Shown here one piece after another: positions 6,059 to 12,685 of a stretch of DNA of 12,685 nucleotides. A model generated the notes under the pieces. It worked only from the letters and a program-made list of their open reading frames with translations, was not told the DNA's origin and made no database searches. A program made the translations under genes and the position numbers. The stretch is taken from NCBI GenBank assembly GCA_016297675.1, contig JAEDGE010000053.1:1-12685 (forward strand), in the 5' to 3' direction. How positions within the stretch are numbered: the stretch's first letter is position 1; each line of letters begins with the position of its first letter. Source of the stretch: Oscillospiraceae bacterium (GTDB lineage: Bacteria > Bacillota > Clostridia > Oscillospirales > Ruminococcaceae).

Positions 6059-8836
6059 TTATTCAGAAACAACATGTGCACATCTTGCACAAAGCGTTGG
6101 ATGGGTCGGATCTTCGCCGACTGTTGTCGAATACATCCAGCAACGTTCACATTTTTCACCGGTTGCCGGTGTCACTGTATAAACGTTTTCTACTGCATCT
6201 GCTTTCGTTACGATTACTGTTGAAACAATCAGCACCTTTTCCAGCAGTTCTCTATTTTCGGACAGAATTGCATAAGCCGCATCGTCAGCGACTGCAATCT
6301 CTACAGCGGCTTCCAGTGATTTCCCAATCACTTTTTCATTCCGCTTTTCTTCCAACACCTTATTGACATCCAGACGAATCTGGTAAATCAAATTCCACTT
6401 TTCTGTAAATGCTGCATCTGCTGTCAAGCCGCTTTTCTCCGGCATCTGGTTCAGGAAAACGCTTTCTGTATCGTCTGCTGCACCATGTGGCATAAAGCCC
6501 CAGATTTCTTCAGCAGTAAATGAAAGAATCGGTGCCAGCAGCAATGTCATCGCACGCAAAATGCGATACATCGTAGTCTGTGCAGCCCGTCTTGCAACAG
6601 AATGTTCTGCCTCACAGTAAAGACGATCCTTGATGATGTCCAGATAGAAGTTTGACATATCCGTTGTACAGAAATTGTGAATGCTATGAAAGACAACATG
6701 GAAATCCAATGCATTATAACCTTCATGCACTTTATCAATCAATTGATCCAGACGAATCAGTGCCCAGCGATCCAATTCATGCAGTTGGTCATCAGAAACC
6801 ATATCTCGATCTGGATTAAAACCGCTTCCATTTCCAAGATTGCCCAGAATATATCTTGCTGTGTTCCGAATTTTTTTATAAGCATCCGAAAGCTGCTGCA
6901 AAATTGCCTTGGAAATACGAATATCAGAATGATAATCCGAAGAAGCAACCCACAAACGCAGAATATCTGCACCATACTGCTCTACGATTTCGTTCGGCAT
7001 AATGCCATTGCCCAGTGATTTTGACATCTTTTTGCCTTCGCCGTCTACCACCCAACCGTGTGTGCAGACTGCCTTATACGGAGCCTGTCCCTTATAGACA
7101 ACAGAAGTCAGCAGTGAAGACTGGAACCAACCACGATACTGGTCAGCTCCTTCCAGATATAAATCTGCCGGCCAACGCAAACAGTCATACTGTTCCATAA
7201 CAGCACTATGAGAAACACCACTGTCAAACCAAACGTCCATAATATCATATTCTTTGGTAAATTCCTGACAGCCGCATTCACAGGTGACGGATGGGTCAAT
7301 AAAGTCCTTTACATCCTTTGTCCACCATGCATCTGCTCCTTCTGCCCGGAACAAATCTGCAATATTCTGAATCGTTGTGTCATTGATAATCGGTTTTTTG
7401 CAGTCCTTGCAATAAATAATTGGAATCGGCACACCCCAAGTTCTCTGACGAGAGATACACCAGTCACTGCGGTCACGCACCATACCCTTAATCCGTTCTT
7501 CGCCCCACTCCGGAATCCACTGAACGGATTCAATTGCATGAATCGCATCCTCCTTAAAGCCTTTCACCGAGCAGAACCACTGTTCCGTTGCACGATAGAT
7601 AATCGGCTGATGACAACGCCAGCAATGCGGATACTGGTGAACAATGTGTTCTGTTGCCAGCATAGCTCCGCATGCCACCAATTTTTCTGCAATTGCCTTA
7701 TTTGCCTGCTTGGTATCTAAACCAGCAAATTCTCCGGCTTCTTCCGTCTGCTTTCCATGTGCATCCACACAAACCAGAATGCCCACTTCATCATAGTTCT
7801 TGCAGACTTCAAAGTCCTCTACACCATAGCCCGGTGCGGTGTGTACACAGCCTGTACCACTTTCCAGTGTGACATGATCGCCGACAATAACCAGTGATGT
7901 CCGGTCATAGAGCGGGTGCTTTGTCTGCATATATTCCAGTTCACTGCCTAAGAAGATACCAACTGTTTCATATTCTGTAATACCAGCCGCCTTCATGGTT
8001 GGTGCAACCAGTTCCATCGCCATGCAATAATACTCGTTTCCAGCCTTTACAAGCGTGTATTCATAATCTGGACCAACACAGACTGCTAAATTGCCCGGAA
8101 TGGTCCATGTAGTCGTTGTCCAAATAACAAAGAAAACCTGCTTCGGGTCAATGCCCAGCTTGGAAAAGACACCCTTATCCTCGGTTACCTGAAATTTGAC
8201 ATAAATAGAATCACATGGATCATTCTCATATTCAATTTCAGCCTCTGCCAATGCTGTTTGGCAATCTGGACACCAATACACAGGCTTCAAACCCTTGTAC
8301 ATGTATCCACGCTTTGCCATCTCTCCGAACACTTCTACCTGTCTTGCCTCATACTCCGGCTTCAAGGTCAGATATGGATCGCAGTAATGCCCCAGACTGC
8401 CCAGGCGCTTAAACTGCTGCATCTGGTTCTTGACGTGCTTCATGGCGAACGCCTTACAGTGTTTCCGCAATTCCACAGGAGAAATGGCACCATTCTCCAC
8501 GCCAATGGACTTGAGGGCTTTCAGTTCAATCGGCAGTCCGTGCGTATCCCAGCCCGGCACATAAGGTGCACAGAAGCCACTCATGTTTTTATATTTTACA
8601 ATAAAGTCCTTCAAAACTTTATTCAATGCAGTTCCAAGATGAATTTCACCGTTGGCATAGGGAGGACCGTCGTGTAAAATGTAGAGCGGACGTTCTTGAT
8701 TTTTCTCTATCATTTTCTCGTACAGACTCTGCTGTTCCCATTTTTCCAGCACATCTGGTTCCCGCTTCGGCAGATTTCCACGCATCGGGAATGCTGTTTT
8801 CGGCAGATTAATTGTTGCATTATAATCCTGTGCCAT
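6059..8836 (-). CDS. ileS: Isoleucyl-tRNA synthetase
   Basis: This 925-residue class I synthetase charges tRNA-Ile in the cytosol. The N terminus, with PKTAFPMRGNLPKREP, is diagnostic. The HIGH-type motif is HLGT at 66-69, within PPYANGEIHLGTALN. PGWDTHGLPIE follows, then a CP1 editing domain with GTGCVHTAPGYG, WDTHG-type binding residues and KMSKS at 603-607. A C-terminal zinc knuckle uses Cys896, 899, 916 and 919. Length matches the bacterial family. The start at ATG 8836 is set by homology (MAQDYNATINLPKT is the usual beginning). A GTG at 8863 is the only earlier in-frame option and lies in a hairpin loop. The ATG has no good ribosome site by linear spacing; see the hairpin-bridged site. 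The first codon follows a structured element after divIVA, and no T-box leader is present, although one is common before clostridial ileS genes. Confidence 0.97.
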   Translation of the reverse strand: MAQDYNATINLPKTAFPMRGNLPKREPDVLEKWEQQSLYEKMIEKNQERPLYILHDGPPYANGEIHLGTALNKVLKDFIVKYKNMSGFCAPYVPGWDTHGLPIELKALKSIGVENGAISPVELRKHCKAFAMKHVKNQMQQFKRLGSLGHYCDPYLTLKPEYEARQVEVFGEMAKRGYMYKGLKPVYWCPDCQTALAEAEIEYENDPCDSIYVKFQVTEDKGVFSKLGIDPKQVFFVIWTTTTWTIPGNLAVCVGPDYEYTLVKAGNEYYCMAMELVAPTMKAAGITEYETVGIFLGSELEYMQTKHPLYDRTSLVIVGDHVTLESGTGCVHTAPGYGVEDFEVCKNYDEVGILVCVDAHGKQTEEAGEFAGLDTKQANKAIAEKLVACGAMLATEHIVHQYPHCWRCHQPIIYRATEQWFCSVKGFKEDAIHAIESVQWIPEWGEERIKGMVRDRSDWCISRQRTWGVPIPIIYCKDCKKPIINDTTIQNIADLFRAEGADAWWTKDVKDFIDPSVTCECGCQEFTKEYDIMDVWFDSGVSHSAVMEQYDCLRWPADLYLEGADQYRGWFQSSLLTSVVYKGQAPYKAVCTHGWVVDGEGKKMSKSLGNGIMPNEIVEQYGADILRLWVASSDYHSDIRISKAILQQLSDAYKKIRNTARYILGNLGNGSGFNPDRDMVSDDQLHELDRWALIRLDQLIDKVHEGYNALDFHVVFHSIHNFCTTDMSNFYLDIIKDRLYCEAEHSVARRAAQTTMYRILRAMTLLLAPILSFTAEEIWGFMPHGAADDTESVFLNQMPEKSGLTADAAFTEKWNLIYQIRLDVNKVLEEKRNEKVIGKSLEAAVEIAVADDAAYAILSENRELLEKVLIVSTVIVTKADAVENVYTVTPATGEKCERCWMYSTTVGEDPTHPTLCARCAHVVSE

Positions 8837-8846
8837 ACCCGTACAT

Positions 8847-8892
8847 GATTCCGCTCTGCACACGTTTCATATGCAGAGCAGAATCCTCCTTT
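8847..8892 (-). promoter_or_regulatory. Hairpin-bridged Shine-Dalgarno site of ileS
   Basis: The best ribosome site, AAAGGAGG (8892-8885), lies 48 bases before the ileS ATG, far beyond normal spacing. Between them, 8885-8872 and 8860-8847 form a 14-bp stem with one G-U pair and an 11-base loop. If the stem forms, the site abuts it and the ATG follows 10 bases after, restoring normal spacing. The G-U pair would be a mismatch in the opposite strand, consistent with selection on the minus-strand RNA. The bridging role is inferred. Confidence 0.6.
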
Positions 8893-8927
8893 CCATTGAA
8901 TTACGCCGTCATATTTTGTTTATACTA

Positions 8928-9000
8928 GGCTCTATTGCAAAATCTACAATTTTGCAATACCGGCAATGAATTGCCGGTGGTGGCTTTGCCACCAAGAGCC
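8928..9000 (-). other. Four-way junction fold 2 of the element
   Basis: A closing stem GGCTCT/AGAGCC (8928-8933 with 8995-9000) encloses three hairpins with almost no linkers. They are 8934-8943/8949-8958 (10 bp, loop CTACA), 8959-8966/8971-8978 (8 bp, loop TGAA) and 8979-8984/8988-8993 (6 bp, loop TTT). Each stem is perfect. The near-zero spacing between hairpins is what a stacked cloverleaf would show. Confidence 0.55.
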
Positions 9001-9007
9001 GCCGTTC

Positions 9008-9092
9008 ATACTGTCCTCGCAAAGCCGATGGCTTTGCAGCCACTTTTAGCGGCACTGCAAACAACACCGTTGTTTGCAATAGAGGACAGTAT
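9008..9092 (-). other. Four-way junction fold 1 of the element
   Basis: A perfect 11-bp closing stem (9008-9018 with 9082-9092) encloses three hairpins. They are 9019-9026/9030-9037 (8 bp), 9039-9044/9048-9053 (6 bp) and 9056-9065/9069-9078 (10 bp), all with 3-base loops. The middle hairpin has a pair that is G-U in the minus-strand RNA but an A-C mismatch in the plus strand, which favours the minus-strand RNA as the folded species. Fold 1 would emerge first during transcription, then fold 2 after a 7-base linker. Confidence 0.55.
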
Positions 9093-9103
9093 ATAAGGGC
9101 GGT

Positions 9104-9120
9104 ATGCCGCATTCCGGCAT
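9104..9120 (-). other. Short hairpin after the divIVA stop codon
   Basis: ATGCCG-N5-CGGCAT forms a perfect 6-bp stem 8 bases after the divIVA stop. No U tract follows on either strand, so it is not a convincing terminator. It may protect the divIVA mRNA end or belong to the neighbouring palindromic element. Confidence 0.4.
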
Positions 9121-9127
9121 TTATATT

Positions 9128-9802
9128 TTATGTGTCTTCTTCCTCCAGATCGGTGTCATCACTCAAATCACCGAAATGTGAATCGTAAGAACCCTGAATA
9201 GTCTTTGCTGAAAATTGAGAAGAAGCAAATGGATCAGACATTGACGCTGCTGATGCAATCGGTACTTCCGGTTCTTGTTCAGATGCATCCGTTTCCGACT
9301 GTGTGAAACCAAATTCCAAATCATCTTCTTCTGGCATCGTAGACAGCATTTGCAAATGTTCCTTATACATATCAAACAATGCTTTCTTAAAGTCTGCAAC
9401 CTGCTTTCTGGCAGCAGCGAGTGCCTTGTGTGCTTCATCAATCTCTGCCTGATTTTTTGCCAACAATGCTTCATGCTTCACAGTCACTTCGTCCATCATT
9501 GCATCTGCACGCTTCTTAGCATCGGCAATAATGCTGTCTGCTTTGGCATTTGCCTCGGCAATAATCCGATGACCTTCCCGCTGTGCACCCAAAAGAGCAT
9601 CCTTCAATGCATCTTCATCCCGCATATACTCCCGTACTTTGTCAGCCAGCACCTGAATTTTCTCATTACTGTCTGCCATTTCCTGTTCTGCGATCTCCAC
9701 TTCCTGTTCCAGCTGTGTCAGGAACTCGTCAATGTCCTCCTGCTTATAACCAAACGCAGCCTTTTCAAATCGGAGTTCATGAATTTCCTTTGCACTAATC
9801 AT
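9128..9802 (-). CDS. divIVA: DivIVA-family division/polarity protein
   Basis: This 224-residue coiled-coil protein recognises negatively curved membrane at poles and septa and recruits partners in Gram-positive division. The N-terminal lipid-binding domain is recognisable: MISAKEIHELRFEKAAFGY followed by QEDIDEFL (21-28). Long coiled coils with charged heptads cover about 30-60 and 75-150. The tail from about 155 is acidic and Ser/Asp-rich, ending in EEEDT, and is probably disordered. In B. subtilis DivIVA the membrane-touching tip is Phe-Arg-Gly-Tyr; here it reads Ala-Phe-Gly-Tyr. The ATG at 9802 is preferred, with GAGGTGG about 8 bases upstream. A GTG at 9814 adds four residues but has no spaced site. 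The gene starts 15 bases after ylmH, as in the conserved cluster. Confidence 0.93.
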   Translation of the reverse strand: MISAKEIHELRFEKAAFGYKQEDIDEFLTQLEQEVEIAEQEMADSNEKIQVLADKVREYMRDEDALKDALLGAQREGHRIIAEANAKADSIIADAKKRADAMMDEVTVKHEALLAKNQAEIDEAHKALAAARKQVADFKKALFDMYKEHLQMLSTMPEEDDLEFGFTQSETDASEQEPEVPIASAASMSDPFASSQFSAKTIQGSYDSHFGDLSDDTDLEEEDT

Positions 9803-9817
9803 TCCTATGTCCACCTC

Positions 9818-10579
9818 TCATTTATATTGTTCAATGAAAACATGCAGTCTTCCCTTTTTAGAGGGCTCTGATACGGAAATCAGCTGGAACTTGCCGCTGC
9901 CCCGTATGACAAAAATATCACCAGTCTGCATATGTTCTGATGGATGCAAAACGGTGTGCCCGCTTCGCTCCATATTGCCTTGTTGAATCATTCTGACTGT
10001 CTTTTCCCGACTCTGCCTTGTAACCAATGCCGCAATCGCATCACATCGCAAGGATGCCACCGTTCCATGATGCTCCAGCCGTTTTCTGACTGGCACAATA
10101 GAAAATGGTTCGGTATCCACACATCGTACATTGCCACGTCCTACTTTTTCCAGTGACTGCACCAACAATGCGGCTGCGGCATTGGTTGCCCAGAGCTGTG
10201 CCATGCCTTTTTCGATCAAGATGTCTCCAATCGTCTCCCGCTTCAAACCACATCCCAATGCAGCACCCAGAAAATCCCGATGCTCCAGCGTTTGCAGATT
10301 GGAATAATGCACCGTTACACATTTGCAGGATACCCATGCTGTGTCCGGTTCCAGAAAGTCAGGATACAGACAGCAGCATTTCCGCTCTGCCTGTTCATAA
10401 CCGCCCCAGAAAAAGAAGGCAACATCCGCCTGCCGCTTCAGAAATGCAGTTGCTGCCGCACACTGCATTTCATCTAAAAACATAGTACAATAAGGAGAAC
10501 AGTCTCTCCGGCTGCGGTCGGCAAGGTCTTCTAAACGGGACAAAAAAACAGATTCTGTTTCTGTTTCTCTCTGGTTCAT
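9818..10579 (-). CDS. ylmH: YlmH, S4-domain ribosome-associated RNA-binding protein
   Basis: This 253-residue protein has a C-terminal S4 RNA-binding domain (about 174-235) after an N-terminal YlmH domain. The signature HRDFLGAALGCGLKRETIGDI (100-120) is characteristic. In B. subtilis the homologue binds 50S subunits with peptidyl-tRNA and takes part in ribosome-associated quality control, so the sepF-divIVA neighbourhood does not prove a division role. The start is either ATG 10579, which overlaps the sepF stop as TGATG, or the GTG codon just before it (10582). No strong ribosome site precedes either, so translation is probably coupled to sepF. The N-terminal half is unusually cysteine-rich (for example CKC and CCC runs near 68-87), with no recognised metal motif. 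Confidence 0.92.
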   Translation of the reverse strand: MNQRETETESVFLSRLEDLADRSRRDCSPYCTMFLDEMQCAAATAFLKRQADVAFFFWGGYEQAERKCCCLYPDFLEPDTAWVSCKCVTVHYSNLQTLEHRDFLGAALGCGLKRETIGDILIEKGMAQLWATNAAAALLVQSLEKVGRGNVRCVDTEPFSIVPVRKRLEHHGTVASLRCDAIAALVTRQSREKTVRMIQQGNMERSGHTVLHPSEHMQTGDIFVIRGSGKFQLISVSEPSKKGRLHVFIEQYK

Positions 10580-11085
10580 CACATAATCAAACCATTGTTT
10601 TCGAGTTCGCCAACAAATTCATCGCCAACAAACCCAACATTATATGGGGTAACAATGTAAGTCTGATTGGCAACCGGTTTAATGTTTCCGTTTTGTGCAT
10701 AAGCAACGCCAACCAAAAAGTCAATGATCCGTCTCCGATTGGCTTCGGTCGCAGATTCCAAATTTAGTACGACAGTCTTATTTGCCATCAGATGATCTGC
10801 AATCTGCTTTGCATCTGTAAACAGTTCCGGCTTTACTAAAACGACCTGCAATTGTGTCGTTGCCTTAATATTGACAACCCGATTATTTTTCGGCTCTTCC
10901 ATCGGTGTGACCGGCGGTGTGTAAGCTGTCTCTCTGCTGCTGTAAGAAGAAGTACTGCCGCTGCTCTCATAGGAAGAGGAAGAAGTCTGCGGCTGTTCCG
11001 GCTCCTTTTTTACCGTTTCCGCAGGCTCTGCATACTCGTCCTCGTTCGGCATAAAGAAGTCCTTCAATCCGTTTAAAATGCTCAT
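10579..11085 (-). CDS. sepF: SepF, cell division protein
   Basis: SepF (168 residues) tethers FtsZ filaments to the membrane and shapes the septum. The first 12 residues, MSILNGLKDFFM, form the amphipathic membrane-binding helix. A Ser/Pro/Glu-rich linker spans about 15-65. The folded SepF core spans about 67-150, including VVLNLESATEANRRRIIDFLVGVAYA. The ATG at 11085 is chosen because it gives the expected helix and has GGAG 6 bases upstream; an upstream in-frame start at 11106 adds seven poorly fitting residues. It shares its last bases with the ylmH start. The gap to yggS (108 bases) shows no convincing promoter or terminator. ylmG, which lies between sepF and ylmH in B. subtilis, is missing. 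Confidence 0.94.
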   Translation of the reverse strand: MSILNGLKDFFMPNEDEYAEPAETVKKEPEQPQTSSSSYESSGSTSSYSSRETAYTPPVTPMEEPKNNRVVNIKATTQLQVVLVKPELFTDAKQIADHLMANKTVVLNLESATEANRRRIIDFLVGVAYAQNGNIKPVANQTYIVTPYNVGFVGDEFVGELENNGLIM

Positions 11086-11193
11086 AACAATCTCCGTTCT
11101 CCGCACGTTCTATCTTTCTTTTTCTCTACCTGTCTGCCAATGTGCGGTTTTCAGTACAGGAAGCCTGCTTTTTTCTGTGTCACAGGTTTATTT

Positions 11194-11889
11194 TTATTTG
11201 TAGACTCTTGCTCCAAATAGAGCTGAGCCGATTCGTACAAGGGTTGCACCATATTGAATGGCTTTCACATAATCATCTGACATCCCCATTGAAAGGATGT
11301 CCATATCTATATTATCCACATTTTTGCTGCGGATGTCAAGATATAAATCCTGCATTTTTGAAAGAAATTTTTCATTTTCTCCCGCTGGTGGAATCGTCAT
11401 CAGTCCTTTGACATGCAAATTCGGATAAGCAGAAATTTCCTGCAAAAGCGGCAGAAGCTGTTTTGGTGCAACACCGCTTTTGGAATCCTCTTCGCCGATA
11501 TTGACCTCAATCAGAATATCCTGTATCTTTCCAACACGGGCAGCCTGCCGGTCAATTTCCTTTGCCAAATGAACAGAATCAACAGAATGGATCAATGCCA
11601 TATCCTCAATAATGTATTTCACTTTATTGGTTTGCAGATGTCCAATAAAATGCACCGCTGCAGATGGATCGTAAAATTCACGCTTAGATAAATATTCCTG
11701 CACGCGATTTTCTCCAAGCAGAGAAATGCCGCAGTGAATAGCATGGTTGACCGCTTCTGGTGCAACCGTCTTTGTCACTGCCATAAAGGAAACTGCATCA
11801 GAGGGAGTTCGGTATTTTGCCTTTGCCTCTTCTATATTGCTGCAAATCCGTTTATAGTTTTCCGTAATATAATCAAAACTATTCTCCAT
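11194..11889 (-). CDS. yggS: YggS/YlmE-family pyridoxal phosphate homeostasis protein
   Basis: This 231-residue, single-domain PLP-binding protein (alanine racemase-like barrel, no known enzymatic activity) helps balance free PLP and amino-acid and keto-acid pools. Lys40 in FMAVTKTV is the Schiff-base lysine. GENRVQEY, HFIGHLQTNK and the phosphate-binding end LVRIGSALFGAR are all present. Its ATG overlaps the end of the preceding HlyD-like gene by 11 bases, with GAGGGG about 10 bases upstream, so the two are likely co-translated. Position just before sepF matches B. subtilis ylmE. Length and motifs are normal. Confidence 0.95.
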   Translation of the reverse strand: MENSFDYITENYKRICSNIEEAKAKYRTPSDAVSFMAVTKTVAPEAVNHAIHCGISLLGENRVQEYLSKREFYDPSAAVHFIGHLQTNKVKYIIEDMALIHSVDSVHLAKEIDRQAARVGKIQDILIEVNIGEEDSKSGVAPKQLLPLLQEISAYPNLHVKGLMTIPPAGENEKFLSKMQDLYLDIRSKNVDNIDMDILSMGMSDDYVKAIQYGATLVRIGSALFGARVYK

Positions 11890-12685
11890 CTACATCTATC
11901 CCCTCTACAATAATAGAATCATAAAGAATCAAATAGCCATCACCAGCATTCAAGGAAGACAATACATAGTCATCTCCCTCATAAACAACATCCAACTTTC
12001 GGAAGACTACTTCTTCGCCATCCATGACATAAACACCACGGTAATTAACTTTTGTTGTAATCTCTTCCCCAGTTAAGACATTGGTAGAAGTTTCTTCAAT
12101 CTCTTTAAAACGGATGGCACTACGAGGTACCTGAATGCCCTCATAGACACCCTTAATAATTTCCACTCGCTCTGCCCGATTCTTTACAAAATCAGAAGTT
12201 ATGTAATTACAGTACAAAACCACCAATGTTTCTGACAAATTTTCTTCTGTCCGCAAATCTGTAATCACGGCCTCCGCAGTCGCTCCGGAATTGGCAAGCT
12301 TCAATGTTACTGTATCATCCACCTGATATTTCAAAGTAGAATTATCAATAATACCAACCATATACCAACCATAACTGTCAATGGTTTTTCCAACAATGGT
12401 CTCGCTTTGCAGACCGTTGTTATTCTGCACTGCCTTTACATCATCAATGGTGATCTCATCAATTTGATCTGTGGTAAGTTTGGTTTCATAGCCGTCTGCA
12501 TAGCTGACAAAATAGACAGCAGAAGAGGCCTTTACGGTATCTCTGGGAGATTGTTTAGAATTTTCCAGCGTTGCAATTTTTTCAGAAACGGCTGCGATTT
12601 GCTGTGAAAAATTCTCTGTTCCCTGATTGATCACCAACTGATATGCACTCAATGCAATTTGAAAATCATTTTTTGCGGATTGTAA
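11879..12685 (-). CDS. HlyD-like adaptor (partial, N terminus beyond the window)
   Basis: The frame is open to the window edge, so the N terminus is missing; 268 residues are visible. The visible part starts in a helical, coiled-coil-like stretch rich in Gln/Ser/Glu. It continues into a β-rich region with LKYQVDDTVTLKL, then VPRSAIRF, GVYVMDGEEVVFRKLDVVYEGDDY and a final GDGYLILYDSIIVEG. These resemble the β-barrel and membrane-proximal parts of HlyD/membrane-fusion adaptors. Such proteins usually anchor in the membrane by an N-terminal helix, which cannot be checked here. Genes of this kind precede yggS-sepF in some clostridia (from memory). Its end overlaps yggS. Cargo and partner exporter are unknown, and no transporter gene is visible. 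Family assignment is moderate. Confidence 0.65.
   Translation of the reverse strand, partial: LQSAKNDFQIALSAYQLVINQGTENFSQQIAAVSEKIATLENSKQSPRDTVKASSAVYFVSYADGYETKLTTDQIDEITIDDVKAVQNNNGLQSETIVGKTIDSYGWYMVGIIDNSTLKYQVDDTVTLKLANSGATAEAVITDLRTEENLSETLVVLYCNYITSDFVKNRAERVEIIKGVYEGIQVPRSAIRFKEIEETSTNVLTGEEITTKVNYRGVYVMDGEEVVFRKLDVVYEGDDYVLSSLNAGDGYLILYDSIIVEGIDVDGE

Larger units (their letters stand above)
8921..9093 (-). mobile_element. MITE-like palindromic element between divIVA and ileS
   Basis: This 173-base non-coding block is bounded by an imperfect inverted repeat, 8921-8941 and 9073-9093, of form TATACT-N3-CTCTATTGCAAA with 18 of 21 positions matching. A partial third copy of the end sequence (ATACTGTCCTC then GCAAA) lies inside at 9008-9023. 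There is no transposase. The interior is almost wholly palindromic. The GGCTCTATTGCAAA at the left end recalls IS6-family ends from memory, but the right end departs from it. Target-site duplication is unclear: TA flanks both ends, yet belongs to the symmetric repeat. A 67-codon frame across it (9112-8909) lacks a ribosome site and looks spurious. Best explanation: a short non-autonomous repeat or a structured RNA. Copy number in the genome is unknown. Confidence 0.55.

Noticed and set aside
8893..8958. Outward-reading promoter from the element towards ileS (TTGTAG ... TAGTATAAA)
   Set aside because: The boxes match consensus poorly and spacing is 16 or 19 depending on the -10 chosen; not strong enough to list.
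8928..9092. tRNA genes or a tRNA-Ile mimic formed by the cloverleaf folds
   Set aside because: No T-loop GTTCGA core, no 7-base anticodon loop and no CCA end. Arm lengths do not fit tRNA, and hairpin loops are 3-5 bases.
8909..9112. 67-codon minus-strand ORF across the palindromic element
   Set aside because: It lacks a ribosome-binding site, has no recognisable domain, and follows the hairpins exactly; its open frame is likely a by-product of the repeat.
11086..11193. Promoter and 6-bp CCGCAC/GTGCGG inverted repeat between yggS and sepF
   Set aside because: The candidate -10 (AAAGAT) is poor, and the repeat has a loop of about 34 bases, so neither is convincing.
1..12685. CRISPR arrays, rRNA/tRNA genes, phage or defence genes, insertion-sequence transposases
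   Set aside because: No evenly spaced direct repeats, no structural RNA signatures and no transposase, integrase or defence domain were seen in either strand.

Overview
The window is about 12.7 kb of a Gram-positive, anaerobe-type chromosome in which every convincing gene lies on the minus strand, so transcription runs from high to low coordinates. Gene order (HlyD-like, yggS, sepF, ylmH, divIVA, ileS, lspA, rluD) is the classical Firmicute division-and-wall (dcw)-associated cluster. Two-subunit transketolase, the protein sequences and moderate GC suggest a clostridial organism, most likely a Ruminococcus-like member of the Oscillospirales. That placement is inference from gene content, not from a search.

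Layout in transcription order. A partial HlyD-type adaptor (12685-11879) overlaps yggS (PLP homeostasis). sepF (septum-ring protein), ylmH (ribosome-associated S4 protein) and divIVA (pole/septum coiled-coil protein) follow, with sepF and ylmH overlapping. B. subtilis has ylmG (YggT) between sepF and ylmH; here it is absent. After divIVA comes a 291-base gap holding an unusual palindrome-rich element (8921-9093). It is bounded by a 21-base imperfect inverted repeat and can fold into two tandem four-way junctions. Next comes a hairpin wedged between the ileS Shine-Dalgarno sequence and the ileS start codon. ileS is followed by a short gap with a hairpin and a possible 23-codon Cys-rich ORF, then lspA, rluD, a Cof-type HAD phosphatase, and the N- and C-terminal transketolase subunits, tightly packed. 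A rho-independent terminator (1873-1902) ends this unit.

The last gene, a 521-residue FAD-dependent oxidoreductase of the amine-oxidase/UDP-galactopyranose-mutase type, is its own transcription unit. It has a perfect consensus promoter with extended -10 (1768-1796), palindromes in and next to the promoter, a roughly 145-base leader and a strong terminator (1-41).

The genes mostly serve growth and division: septum placement (SepF, DivIVA), translation (IleS, YlmH, RluD), lipoprotein maturation (LspA), cofactor balance (YggS) and pentose-phosphate carbon flow (transketolase). The coding genes look ordinary and intact. The parts most worth a second look are non-coding: the twin-junction element, the hairpin-bridged ileS ribosome site, and the promoter/leader of the FAD enzyme.
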